Assembly (NCBI GenBank): GCA_023548195.1
Contig: JAJHZJ010000419.1
Location: 3,488,273-3,552,272, forward strand
Origin: Bettongia penicillata ogilbyi
Lineage: Eukaryota; Chordata; Mammalia; Diprotodontia; Potoroidae
Direction of reading: 5' to 3'
Length of the DNA: 64,000 nucleotides
Made by a program: the position numbers and the translations under genes. The notes beneath the pieces were generated by a model. That model was given only the letters and a program-made list of their open reading frames with translations, did not search any database and had not been told where the DNA came from. Shown here one piece after another: positions 41,110-52,136 of this stretch (position 1 is the stretch's first letter; each line of letters starts with the position of its first letter).

Positions 41110-41275
41110 CAGGAAACATTTTATGTAGAAGGTGATGTTTGAGTTGAGTCTTGAGGAAAAACCAGGTGTTCCAAGAGTTCTATGAGGAAGATGTATTGTC
41201 CAGATGTGGAAGGAATAGCTAGTGAAAATCTGTGGAGGCCAGAGATGACTTGGTGTTTACGAGGGCCACTGGCAT
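41110..41275 (-). mobile_element. L2 LINE fragment (antisense)
   Basis: 'gatgtttgagttgagtcttgagg', 'ccaggtgttccaagag', 'cagatgtggaaggaatagc', 'gtggaggccagagatgac' follow the antisense L2 order just upstream of its terminal region. Confidence 0.5.
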
Positions 41276-41277
41276 TT

Positions 41278-41515
41278 TGGTGGTACAGCAGATCAACTAC
41301 TGGACTTGGAGTCAAGGAGACTTGAGTTTGAATACTGACTTAAACATTTACTAGCTGTGAGATCTTGGACAAATCAACTCTATCAGCCTGTTTCCTCTCT
41401 ATAAAATGAGGGTAATAAAATATACTTTATAGGATTGTTGTAAGAATCAAATGAGGAAACATATGCAAATCACTTTGCAAATCTTAAAGAAATATATAAC
41501 TACTAGCTGCTATTT
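41278..41515 (+). mobile_element. MIR-core SINE, nearly full length
   Basis: 'ttggtggtacagcagatc', 'ttggagtcaaggagacttgagtttgaatactgac' in part, 'gctgtgagatcttggacaaatc', 'tataaaatgagggtaataaaat', 'cactttgcaaatcttaaag'. Confidence 0.8.
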
Positions 41516-42854
41516 TTATTTATTTTGATTGTAATATAATATTGCCTGGATTGTAAAAGCATGTAGGAGAGAGTAATTTGTAAAAGGGTCATAAAATGGG
41601 GTCAGGTGTATATGTGATCCTAGGGGTAACAGAAGATCACTCGAGTTCATTGAGTAGAGTAGTTAAGTGGCAAAGCTAGAATTAAAATTCATTACTGAAA
41701 ACTCTGGATCTAGCTTTGGTTTTGTTTTTATCTTTCTAGACCTGTCCTATATTTTTGGTATAATTAAAGTTGAATTTAAAAGAAGAAATGTTCTTAAAGC
41801 AGCCTCTTTGGAAATAGGAACCTGGCAGAATTGCAGATTAGTAATTGCTTGGAAATTCCTTTGGGAATTACCCTTTAATGGGAGCAAGAGAAAGAGAGGG
41901 TATGAGAATTAGTGTGTGTGTATGTATGTGTGTGTGTGTGTGCACGTGCATTCTATGTATGTGTGTATGTATTTGAAAGGTACCCATTTAACATCTGTTC
42001 ACATAGGGGGACTTGAGGTCTCTGAATATTCACAAGTTCTGCATGTGGGCCATCATTCTGCCCCTTTGCAACCACTGCCATAGTTCTTCTGAGAAAATCT
42101 CTGAATTCTCCCTCTACAAATAGATTCACTCCATATGCATCTTGCTTAGTGCAACTAAATCCCTCATTTTTTTGCTGTTCATTTTAATTCAACAAGAATC
42201 CAGTCACCTCATTTTAGGTATAAGACACTATGGTAGATGCCAAGGTGAAGATTGGCACAGTGCTAAATTAGGCCTTGTCTCTATCCCCAATCAGTTTACA
42301 TTTTATATCACTGTCAAGTTTCAGAAGCTTGAGATGTGGGTGGAAGTCATTTCAGGAATAAGGAAAGTCGTAAGAAAATTGCAAAGGATTTCTAGCAAAG
42401 ATGGTGAAAGCAAAGATTACAGCTGAGCCCAGCCCCATGAAGAATGATCCAGAGTAAAGATGAAAAAGGGTCGCAGGTGTAGCAGTGATCAGTAATACCA
42501 AAGGAAAATCCCAATAAACTCCTCTGCCTAGTCCAGAACTGTATTAAGAGAATGATCAGAAATGCGTAGGATTTCTGGTATGGGGTTTAAGGGGCCTGAA
42601 ACTAATGGGAGCTCTGATATTTGTTTGCACTAGGGAATCCACCAAAGAGAGATGGGGTAGAGGTATCCAGGCATACGGTGCCCTAAGAACCTTGAGGTGG
42701 CCTGAAGTCATTTTGATCTCCAATATCTGTTTGAGATGTCAGCATGAGAATGAAAAAAAAAATAGGACCTTCCAGTATCAGAGCTTAATTATCCCACAAA
42801 GCAATATTCACCAAAACTGTTGGTTACAGTTTAAAAAAATAGAAAAGTTGTATG
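41516..42854. other. Mostly unassigned; TG repeat and L2 antisense remnant
   Basis: TG/TATG microsatellite at about 41912-41970. An antisense L2 tail is likely at 42190-42320 ('agacactatggtagatgcc', 'aggccttgtctctatccccaatcag'). The block 42320-42854 has an LTR- or LINE-like feel but no identifiable motif. The ORFs at 42142-42426 and 42605-42859 are not supported as genes. Confidence 0.4.
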
Positions 42855-44150
42855 ATTAGAGAAGATTAGGCAAAGAGGACTAGAAGTAATCATACATAGT
42901 AAGGTAATCCTTGAGAAATACAAGAATGCCAATAAGGGAAGACCTACTTATATTTTTGACAAACGCTGTTGAGAAAATTGGACACTTTCTCAGAAATTAG
43001 CGTTAGACCAATACCTGGTACTATATATCATAAAGTTCCAAATGAATACATGGTCAAAATAGGTTAAGCAGATACCTTTCCCAACCATGAATATGGGGAG
43101 AGTCCTTGACCAAATAAAGATTAGAAAGGATGATAAAGGACAAAATAATTTTTTGAAAAGGTTTTGACAAGCAGAATTAATGAAGTTAGAATTAAAAGGG
43201 AAACCGTTACCGGGAGGAAAAATCTTTGCAACAAATTTCTCTGCCAAAAGTTCTGACATCCAAGGGATATGAAATAAATATAAAGTACAAGGAATAGGAA
43301 ATCTTCAAAAGAGGAAATGCAGGACTTTACCAACCATACAAAAATGCTCCAAATCAGTATAAGAAAAATGAAACAAAACAATGAAAATTAAAACAACTCT
43401 GAAGTTTGACTTTACACCCCCTCTGATTAGGAACAATGATGAAAAAAGAAAATGGATATTGGTGAAGAGGCTTTGGGAGGACAGGTACCTTGTTACATGG
43501 TTAATAGAGCTGTAATTTTGTCATACCATTTTCTAAAGTACTTTAGGATTATATCCCCAAAGTCATAAAACAGTGAAGTTATGTACTACTAGTAGGCATA
43601 TACCCCAAAAAGATTCAAGATAGAGGGGTGAAATAGTCATAGTAACATTTTTGTTGTACTAAAGAATTATACGCAGAAAGGGTATGAATTAAGGAATGGC
43701 TGGAAAAAAAATGTGGCATACAAATGTATTGGAATGGTATAAATTCAGAGAAACCTGAGAAGACTTGTATGAAATGATGAAAAAGTCAAGTAAGCAGGAC
43801 CAGAAGAATAATTCATTCAGCGGCTACAACAATGTAAATGAACACAATATTTGAAAGACTTAAAGGATTTTGGTCAAGGTATTGATCAACAATTACCTCA
43901 GAAGTCTGATGACAAAACAATAGTCCCACCTCACAGAAGATGTGCTGGGCTAGAGATACACCGGAGACATATTTTCAGATGTTGCAAAAATGTTGAAAAG
44001 TTTTGTTTTTGTTATTTGTTACAAGGGTAGGATCTCATGGGGGTCGGGAATGTGGGGGAGAGTATGTAGCAATAGTGATACCAAGAAAAAAGAAGAAAAG
44101 AAAGGGAAGAGTTAACAAAAAAAAAAATCAAAGAATCTAGAGAGCAGAAA
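42855..44150 (+). mobile_element. Degraded L1 LINE, 3' part
   Basis: Plus-strand L1 ORF2 remnants: 'ggaaatcttcaaaagaggaaatgc', 'catacaaaaatgctcc', 'atgaaaattaaaacaactctgaag', 'ggattatatccccaaag', 'gaattaaggaatggctgg', 'agagaaacctgagaagacttgtatgaaatgatg' in part, followed by a 3' UTR-like A-rich tail near 44090-44130. It is more diverged than the L1 at 22366 and riddled with gaps. Confidence 0.7.
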
Positions 44151-44499
44151 AATGTGAAGAGGACATAGGCAAGCAAGCTAGTTTTGTTAATTTTTTGTTA
44201 AATTTGATACACACTTAAAAGCAAATGTAATAGTAATTTGATCTCAAGCACAGCTCCCTCTCTCCTCCTTTTCCTCTTCTTCCTCCTCCTCCCTCTTTCA
44301 TTTGTACATTTGAATGTTCATGTTTGTTGATATTTAAGCCCAATGACAAGTCAAGGTAGGGACTGAACTTCCTCCACCACTGCAGGTCTTCTAAATTCAT
44401 AGTAAAAAAGAAAATTTAAAAGAAAAAGTCACAAAGATAGCAAAGCTGGGGAGAGCAGGGGGATAAATTGGTTCATTTTGTATCACTTGACAGTGACTG
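44151..44499. other. Unassigned, with pyrimidine-rich tract
   Basis: CT-rich run at about 44245-44300; nothing else recognised. Confidence 0.4.
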
Positions 44500-44960
44500 G
44501 AGTTTGAACTTGTTACAGTAGGCAACAAGGAGCTATGGAGAATTACTGAGTAGTGAAATAAGCTCTAACATTCAATGATCAGATCTGTACAACAGGAAGA
44601 TTTGATGCTCTGGGGAGGGACATGGAGAGGTTAGATCAGTGATTCTTTGGTGGAGTCCATGAAATTCTTCATTTTTTTGGATAACTATTTCAACAGAATT
44701 GATTTCCTTTGTAAACTTCTCTATTTTCTCTTATGTATATAACATTACTCTGAGAAGGGGTCAATAGACTTCACCAGACTATCCGAGGGGGTCTATGACA
44801 CAGAAAAGATGAACCTGCACCAAAGGCAGAGAACCCTCTTGAGGGCTCTTGTATTAGTTCAGTCAATAGATAAATGGACAAAGATGGTGGCAGTGGGAAT
44901 GAAAAAACAAGGAAGAAACAAGTAAAAGTATGGTAACTAACACTGCCTGACACTTGCCTA
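44500..44960 (-). mobile_element. L2 LINE fragment (antisense), split by a MITE
   Basis: 'ggcaacaaggagctatggagaattactgagtag' in part and 'gatcagatctgtacaacaggaagattt' in part lie left of the MITE. 'ttgtattagttcagtcaatagataaa' and 'gatggtggcagtgggaatg' lie to its right. Together they give a continuous antisense L2. Confidence 0.6.
44637..44817. mobile_element. hAT-like MITE, family B, copy 1
   Basis: Shares with 48798-48982 the order 'gggtct'/'gagtcc' near the left end, 'ataactatttcaacagaattg'/'ataactgtatttcaaaataaatgg', 'tatgta..ta', 'attactctgagaaggggtc' and 'ttcaccag'/'ttcacaag', then 'ggggtctatgacac'/'ggggtccaagacacc'. It is inserted in an L2 fragment. Confidence 0.6.
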
Positions 44961-45359
44961 CCTGTTCGCTCCATGAATGGGCACTTATGTATGGACTGAA
45001 TGAACTTAGCCTTTCTTACAAACCTTTGAACCAGAATTCAGATCCAATGTAGATATGGTTTTTAGCTTGCGGTGTGTGTGTGTGTTTGGGGGGGGTTTGG
45101 ATATCATTCAGTTTGTTAAACTTTAAAAGCAGAAGAGAAAACAGGTGAATGCACAAGTATAATGGCTGAGCCACTGTTTGGTGAGAGAAATGATGTCATC
45201 TACTTGTTTCTAAACTGGGTATTTTTTTTTTAAGGTGGGAGAAGCATGTAGACTGGCTCCTTTTGAAAGTAAGGCATGTAAATACATACTCTAACACGGA
45301 TTAGTGGATGCTGGAAGCATCTTTCTGGAAGTTCATTGCTTTTTAGGCAATTTTAACCA
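44961..45359. other. Unassigned, repeat-poor from about 45120
   Basis: A short (TG)n/G-rich patch lies near 45075-45097. No repeat family is recognised beyond it, marking the start of the repeat-poor block around GPM6A exon 1. Confidence 0.45.
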
Positions 45360-45640
45360 GAAAAATATATTTTACGTATGGTATTATGATGCTTTTGTTT
45401 GCGTGTGTGTGTGATCTTTAGCGAAGGGATTCTTTCCTGTCGCTGTCCCGAAAGGCTTAAGATAATCGAAAGCTATACGTTTATTTTCCTGTGCACCACT
45501 GGAAAGTACTGGAACTTTTGCCTCTGAGCAGTCCGAGGTACAAAAATGCTAATTTATTACCAGACTGCAGCGTTGTGATTTGCATTGTAAATCAGGCTGC
45601 AGAATTCCCAGAACAAGTGGCTGTCCCTTCTCTGCCTTAG
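45360..45640. promoter_or_regulatory. Candidate regulatory block upstream of GPM6A
   Basis: Against a CpG-poor background I count nine CpGs between 45375 and 45572. The block holds a perfect POU octamer ATTTGCAT (45578-45585), partly overlapped by the inverted pair GATTT...AAATC, and a homeodomain-type core CTAATTTA near 45549. It lies about 1.1 kb upstream of the GPM6A start codon in repeat-free sequence. This is an inference from composition and motifs only. Confidence 0.4.
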
Positions 45641-46494
45641 CCAGAATTTCTCCAGCCTCCTGCCTTTCCTCACCACCTTAACAACCAAAATCATTCCCAG
45701 AGCCTCTTTTTGAAATCAGTAATTCCAGTGAGCTAGCCTGAAATCCAAAAGACATCAACAGATTTGTTTTCAGCGCTTCCCTCTCCCCTTACACGCAGGA
45801 ATCCCGTGCCACTGCGGTGAAATAATTGCTTTAAACACTGTCCTTTTGAGGCTTAAAGATATATGCTCATCTCCTTCAAACATTTTGCCCCCTGCTTACT
45901 TTTAAATCTGCCAAGGTGTGAGCTTACTTATACCCTTTCAATAACAGCCTTTTAAGATCAGACCTCAGATAAGTGTAACTGCATCCTTTCCACGAGCTTT
46001 TAAATCAAATTAAGTAGATACTTAGAGAAGAGGAAAATGAAAAAGCATTTCTGTAACGTATCTGAGTGAGAAACAACTACTGCAGAATAAAAAACCCACA
46101 GGCATCTGGGCTTTCCCATTTTGGTAGCAAATAGGGGGAATTATGGGTTGGTGGTCTGCTTCATGTTAGGACACCCCTCCATCTGTTCTCAGTGCAGCCT
46201 GGTTCCAATTTAAAGCCCAGATTTCAATACAAACCTTGATTTCTTTTTCCCATTTTATATGCAAAGCGAGGCTTATGAATCTCAGAGTCTCTGCTACTAA
46301 GACTGACACCAAATTCCCCCCTCCCCCGCCAACACACCCCCAAATTCCGCGGCTATTTGTTTGAATACCTGCTTACAGTGCTGCACAATGGGGCAGCTTT
46401 GAGAGGAAAAATTGATAATCTTCACGGAAGAGTAATTTGAATGAAATTACACTTGACAGCCTGTCTCCCAGCAAACAAGGGGAGTGAGGGAGCC
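45641..46494. other. Repeat-free 5' flank of GPM6A
   Basis: About 850 bp without any recognised repeat or ORF of note. A TATA-like TTTTATATGC lies at about 46252-46261, but nothing shows that it works as a promoter. Alternative non-coding first exons could lie here, and I cannot tell from sequence. Confidence 0.45.
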
Positions 46495-46725
46495 TCCGCT
46501 AAGCTCTGAGGACTCGCCTTACCCACTCACTGCTTTTCGGAGCTTCGCAGGAAAAGAGGAGGAACGAACGGCGGGCGAGCCGCACTTTCTCCAGCATCTA
46601 ATCGAAGCTTCTGACTAAATTCTTTGCACCACCGTATAGTGAAGAAAGGCAGTCATGGAGGAGAATATGGAAGAGGGACAGACACAAAAAGGTAGCGGGC
46701 TGAGAACAGTTTATTTGCAACGCGG
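46495..46725 (+). promoter_or_regulatory. GPM6A: GPM6A CpG cluster, likely promoter/5' UTR
   Basis: I count 14 CpGs in 46497-46724, the highest density in the window. The core GGAACGAACGGCGGGCGAGC at 46561-46580 is GC-rich. It immediately precedes and spans the first coding exon, which is the usual position of a CpG-associated, TATA-less vertebrate promoter and 5' UTR. The transcription start itself cannot be located without transcript data. Confidence 0.6.
46655..46691 (+). CDS. GPM6A: Neuronal membrane glycoprotein M6-a, first coding exon (partial gene)
   Basis: The exon encodes MEENMEEGQTQK and ends with the first base of a glycine codon. It is followed by a GT donor (AAAAG/GTAGCG), so the intron is phase 1. 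These 12 residues are the cytosolic N-terminus I recall for mammalian GPM6A, a four-pass proteolipid-family (PLP/DM20/M6) protein of neuronal surfaces linked to neurite and filopodium growth. The start is fixed by in-frame stops TAG and TGA at 46637-46642, a G at -3 and a G at +4. The cysteines and first membrane helix belong to exon 2, outside the window. The donor is slightly off consensus after +4. An open frame that runs on to 46849 is intron read-through. Confidence 0.87.
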
Positions 46726-48665
46726 TTATTTTGCAATTTCCTTGTTTGATTTTAGGGGCATGCCAATAAGGCTAATATTTTTCTTTACGGATTTTTGCTC
46801 TCTGGCCACTTGTGTTAATGCTTGGCACAAATATCATGATTATTGGTGAATATGGAGGGTAAGAGGTATGCAAAGGCACGGAATCCTTGCTGAGGGAGAA
46901 TTTTGATCAGCATTTAATGAGCACTAGCTGCTCTTTTGGTCCAGTCTTTGTTAACCGTCATTTATTTCATGTTTTCACGCTTGTCGAGCTGGGTCAAGGG
47001 AGCCCTGTCGTGACCTAGGATAGAGCCCCTCTCTCAATATTTGTTGGTAGTTGCAGCCTGAACCTTGACAATATAATTATTATTTTCACCTTGGAAAAGG
47101 GTGTCCTGTGGAACAAAGACTAATAGTATATTTAGGGTATTGGGGTGTGTGTGTGTGTTGGTTGTCTTTTCTTCCTTTTATTTTTTTCCTTTATTTTCTT
47201 TTTAAAATTTCCCTTCTCTGTCTCTGGAAGGTGGCTGGCATTGGTATCTATTGAATGAAGGTTTGTAAATTTCCCAGTGATGCCTGTGCTTTTCTCTGCA
47301 AAGCCCAACAAATTGAACTTCTACAAAAAGGAGACCCAACCATTGACATATTTTCTCTCTTTTCTTAAATCATGTTTACTCAGTCATATTTGTGTAAATA
47401 TAATACCCAGGTTTCATTTTAAATAACCCTCTCTAGGATCTTTTTATGTGTCAAGTGTCTTGACTGGAAGGTACCTCTGCTGCTGTCTTTCCTTGCTGCC
47501 AGTATTCAGTCTTATGTAATGCTTTAGAAAATGCCCGTGAACCAAATTACCAGGTGACACTTTGAAGAGTCAGGGTTGAAAGACAGCAGTGAAAAAGGAA
47601 TTAAGGATTAGTAATCAAAGTGGATATAAATCTCACGTAAATCCTTCTCTCTCCCTCCTCCGTTCTAGGCTGTTGTTAGATTGGAGCAGGTAACAGTATC
47701 AATCTCTTTGCTTGCCCCAAGTATGGCATGCTCTGTCATTATTATCGACACATTTCATTCTTCTGGGCTTTCTTCTCTTTACTTGATTTTAGCTGTACCA
47801 AATAGATTCAGACAGGTCAGAGTCAGAAAACATTGGTATCAAGCCTATCTCAGATTTTTGTATACATACTAATGATGGATGGATGCACACTACTCCACAT
47901 TTTATTCATGGACAGCTTCACTCACACTAACAGCACCGTTTTTCACTAAAAGATTCCACTACCTTTACCAAATAGTCTACATTAGTGGGTTTTAAATGTG
48001 CAAATCAGAGAAGGTAGGTTGAAAAGCTTTAACTGGTAAGCATTTTGGGGGTTCTGATCTTTTAAAAATGAGTCAGATGTTATGATTTTATGTTGGTTGT
48101 GATATGAGCATTCTTCAAAATGAGGTGTCTGCCTTAGAGATTGAGAAATGAAGTAGCTGAGCCAAAGAGATTTATCTCAATGCTGGTGTTGTTTGGACAG
48201 TGAGCTGGCTTTAAGAATATTCGTTTTTTTTTTTAAAATTATGAAAACATTACCCACAAGTACCCTGTAAAAAGAGTGAACAGGTTGGTATACCGTGTAT
48301 GCCATGGAAAGCTGAGTAAGTGTTTGGAAGGGCCAATAAACAAGACAGATGATGTAATTAATCATTGTCATTATCCCAGGGTATGCGGAAAACATGTCTG
48401 ATTTTTTTCAGTTGGGAGATGATGTGTTAGGATCTTCTTTTTTTCCCATTTTAAAAGCATGGTTGCCATCACAAACAAGTGACAAAACATCTGCTAAATC
48501 TGGGGGGAAAAGATATTTACTTTAATTGAAAAGTATGTTCAATTAAAATGGCAAGATTTATGGATTGTTTTTTAAGAAAAGGAATTTCTCATCCCTATGT
48601 ATTTCTTCTCAACCTTCTGTTTCTAAGTCTCTACATGAGTTGATTGCTAAAGAGAATTTAGGTAT
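46692..48665 (+). other. GPM6A intron 1, proximal repeat-poor part
   Basis: Nearly 2 kb of intron with no interspersed repeat I can recognise, only a short (TG)n near 47146-47158 and T-rich patches. Such repeat exclusion next to a developmental neuronal promoter is compatible with intronic regulatory DNA, but no specific element is demonstrated. ORFs here are fortuitous. Confidence 0.5.
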
Positions 48666-48690
48666 GAGATATATATATATATATATATGA
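48666..48690. repeat. (TA)n microsatellite
   Basis: About 10 TA units. Confidence 0.9.
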
Positions 48691-48797
48691 GATTGCCGCA
48701 GGTGATAGTAGGAAACCTGATGATTTTTCAGCTTAGAGGGGACTTCTGAAAAATATCTTTACAGATTTCTAAGTAGCTTAGATAAAAAGGCATACAA

Positions 48798-48982
48798 CAA
48801 GGGTTCTTAACCTAGGGTCTTTGATATTTTGATAACTGTATTTCAAAATAAATGGTTTCTTTGCAGTCTTATGTAGTATGTTATATACATTTGAAAATAT
48901 GATTCTGAGAGGATTTGGGAATCCATAGGTTTCACAAGATTGTGAAAAGGGGTCCAAGACACCAGAAAAATGAGAGCCCCTT
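48798..48982. mobile_element. hAT-like MITE, family B, copy 2
   Basis: Left terminus CAAGGGTTCTTAACCTAGGG and the right end 'gagagccccttg' are inverted and hAT-like. The body matches copy 1 at 44637 ('gataactgtatttcaaaataaatgg', 'gattctgagaggatttggg', 'ggggtccaagacacc'). The left TIR is the better preserved of the two. Confidence 0.65.
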
Positions 48983-48989
48983 GCTTTTA

Positions 48990-49145
48990 GATTGATATAC
49001 TGCTTTAAAGTAAGATATTCGAATGAGATAATTCAAAATGCTTTGTAAAAGCATTATATAAATGTTATGTTGATGAGAATGATGATAAGGAGGATGAGAA
49101 TGATGATGGTGGTGGAGGCAGTGGCTGCAATGATGATATCTCTAC
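48990..49145 (+). mobile_element. MIR-core SINE 3' end with (GAT)n tail
   Basis: 'gaatgagataattcaaaatgctttgtaaaagcattatataaatg' in part is the SINE 3' end. It is followed by an imperfect GAT/GGTG-rich simple repeat at about 49062-49140. Confidence 0.65.
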
Positions 49146-49589
49146 ACAGGTGCAGATTTTTGCCCCCTTAGCTTGTCATTTCATCACATTCTTTGGGTTT
49201 GATTTGAGAATTTCTACAATTCTTTCCTTTGGACCTTTTTCATGCATTTTGATTTGTGCTGCTTTCTCCCTTTTTTTTAATTCCTAAAAATCTCAGGAAA
49301 CATTAAAAAAAGTATTTCTTTCTGCTTACCTCACCAAGTATTTACAGCTATAGAATGTGATCACAGCCATGATAGAAACCAGTAGTTCCAGTGCTCATCC
49401 TTAAAACTAATCATTTCAAATGTCTTTATTTCAGATTTTTCTTTAGAATCCTGAGAAGCTATGTTTCCTATTGCATTTTTTCAGTATATGAAACTGATAA
49501 TAGAGGCAAAGTATTTTCACATAGGGATGACACATGATAATGGTCACATCATGATCACTGCTTCCAAACTACAGGTTTCATGGCTGTTG
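49146..49589. other. Unassigned intronic sequence
   Basis: No repeat or coding signal recognised. Confidence 0.4.
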
Positions 49590-49875
49590 ACTTCAAGTTG
49601 ACAAACATTTACTAAATGCCCTTTATGTATGAAGCACTGTGGTGCTAGGCACTGGGGGAGAGATAAAATTTAGCTAATTCCACAAACATCTATTTAAGTA
49701 GCTACTGTGTGCCAGGCTCTGTGCTTAGCACTGGAATTTACAAAGAAATTCCCTGTTCTCAGGGAGTTTATATTCTTCAAGACAATATATGGGTTCTGAT
49801 TTCATGAAGCTCAGAATTTAGGATGAGATACAAACACAGGTCACTATAATATATAACATAACATAAATTTATTAA
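49590..49875 (-). mobile_element. Two adjacent antisense L2 3' ends
   Basis: 'gacaaacatttactaaatgccctttatg' in part with 'gtggtgctaggcactgggg', then 'acatctatttaagtagctactgtgtgccaggctctgtgcttagcac' in part with 'cagggagtttatattc' and 'aagctcagaatttaggatgagatac' in part. Confidence 0.65.
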
Positions 49876-51217
49876 TATATATTAAAGCTTTTCTGTGATT
49901 CAAAGGACAAGGTAAATATTGATGGAGGAATCAAATAAAACTTCATGGATAAGGGTGCATCATAAGTAGCTAACATTGTATTTCTTGTCTCCCTCCTGGC
50001 CCCTCAAAAACTACCATTAGTTGTTCTGCTTTGTTTCTTAAACATTTTATTGTCTTATTCTAATTACTTTATTTGGACTTTCTAAGAACATGAATTTAGG
50101 TTCCTTCCTTACATGAAACTTCCATATATTTTATGATTCCAGAATTCATTATTATACAGCTTTATTTTCCTTCTTTTCATTTCTGAAATGCCTCTAAGCA
50201 ATAACTATATGCTTTTATAATCATTGCCTGAAAAATTTTACCATCCAGGACTCAGAAATTGCTGAAGTTTAGTGTAACACAAGTTACCCGATTAGATGAC
50301 CAGTCATTGCCCATAAAGAATAGTTAATGTATTGTTATCGCACCAAATTATACATTTACTTGCAAATACTTAACAAATCACTACAGTCTAAGATGCTTGC
50401 TACTACCCCACAAACTTCACTGTAGCCACATTTAAATAGCCTAGCTGCTTGAGTATTTGGAGTACTAGACCCAGAAGGAGCTCGTGGATGTTTTATAGGC
50501 AATTTTAGCCATTATCCACTTAGCTTAACTTCTGGAGGAAGGGAGAACTGGAGTGACCAAAGAGAGGAATGGGGAATTCCCCCAATAATAAGGAAAGGTG
50601 AAATCTTAATGAGATGAAAAGTCTTTCACTTCTTGGCTAATACCTTAGTTCAAATATGACCTCAGGTGGTTATACTGCATTTCCAGCTTGATGACTTATG
50701 AAGAGGGGGCTGAGAATATTAGTATAGTTCCAAGTGGACAAATTTCAGTTGGATAAATGTTGTCACAATTGATCTCTTCGTTGGACATCTCAGCAGTAGG
50801 GTGTTAGGTCTTGAGTAGACAAAAGTCTAAGGATCTATTATTAGGTTCACACAAACCTATACTGAACTTTGATTGCTATGCTTTTTTTTTTTTTGACCAG
50901 CATTTAGACTTACTTAACATGGAATGGTCTTTGTGAACTGAATAAATTAATTTAGTTTTCTGTTTTGATCCTGTGTAGTTATGAGACACCTGTCAGTGGA
51001 GAGAGATGAGGTAAATTTCCAAAAAAAACTGAGCAAGCTATTACTCAGAACTTTCTATATTCTAGTTACCATAGTTTCTGAGCTTGAAATGAGACTTTTT
51101 AGAATCTTGTCATTTGATATTTTCATAGCACCTGTTTTGAAGCTTTTTTTAAAATCTGGAATCCTGTTCACCTTAGAATTCTTAAATACTCAACAAAACA
51201 CAGTTATCTTTATAAAA
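49876..51217. other. Unassigned intronic sequence
   Basis: About 1.3 kb without a recognised repeat or exon. Poly(T) lies at 50881-50895. The 80-codon ORF at 50981-51223 has no known domain. Confidence 0.4.
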
Positions 51218-51725
51218 TTGTAGAATAGCAGAGTTGGAGGGTCTTGAGAGGTCACCATTCCAACCTGTACCTGAACAATGATTACTTCTGCAGAATCTCT
51301 GATAAGTGCTCTTCCACCTGGTGCTTGTGAATCTCTAGTGATGAGGAACTCACTACCAGCCAAGGTAGACCATTTTTCTTTTGGACAGATGGATTATTTC
51401 TAAGGTTATACTTCCATATAACCAAACCTCCTTCCTGAAGTCATAGATATTTCTTTTGCCCTTTGAGGCCAAGTACAATAAATTTAGTCACTGTCCTACA
51501 GACAGCCCTTCAAATATTTGAGGGAAGTTACCATCACTGCCCACAGGTCATCTTTTATCTAGAGTAAAAAACTCTAGGTCCTTCAGACTAATCTTACATG
51601 GCATAACTTCAAGTCCCCTCCATTTCCTGTTGTCGATCTTGTCAATATCTTTCCTAAAACATTGTAGCTAGAACTGAACTCTTTAGCTATAGGGGATAGA
51701 GAAGTAATTGTTTTTACTGAATTTA
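51218..51725 (-). mobile_element. CR1/L3 LINE 3' end
   Basis: Antisense CR1/L3 in order: 'tagaatagcagagttggagggtcttgagaggtcacc' in part, 'gatgaggaactcactaccagcc', 'ctttgaggccaagtacaat', 'agacagcccttcaaatatttgaggg', 'caatatctttcctaaaacattgtagc' in part, 'gaactgaactc'. Well preserved for its class. Confidence 0.8.
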
Positions 51726-51734
51726 TAGTATTCA

Positions 51735-51835
51735 GGATCCTAGATTTAGAGTAGTAAGGGACCTTAGGTATCATCTAGTCCATCTATCCCTTCATTTTCT
51801 AGATAATGAGAGAAATGATCATTAATAACTAATGA
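51735..51835 (-). mobile_element. MIR/THER SINE fragment
   Basis: 'gagtagtaagggaccttaggtatcatctagtcc' in part and 'cattttctagataatgagag'. Confidence 0.65.
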
Positions 51836-52136
51836 CTTGGGGAGATCTAGCATTTTTCTCTTTTCCCCTTCTCGTTTTAAGATAGCCTCTGAAGTACAGG
51901 ACCGATGATAACATTCTCCTCACTCTGTGTATTGCTACCTCACCCAACCTTACTAGGAATTTCAACTAAGGAGAAGCTTCAGTCCATTGTATTTTATTCA
52001 GGCTTGGGTGGGGTAATATAGATCCTTTATCTAGATTTCTTCCAGGCTGGGGGTGATTTGGAAGTAAATGACATGATCAAAGTCACATTTCCCCTAGCTC
52101 CTCATTAGACTAGGTCCACCTCTTATTATAATATTC
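51836..52136. other. Unassigned intronic sequence
   Basis: Nothing recognised. Confidence 0.4.

Noticed and set aside
46692..46849. Open frame continuing beyond GPM6A exon 1 (64-codon ORF)
   Set aside because: The GT donor at 46692 and the known M6-a N-terminus end the coding exon at 46691. The rest is intron read-through.
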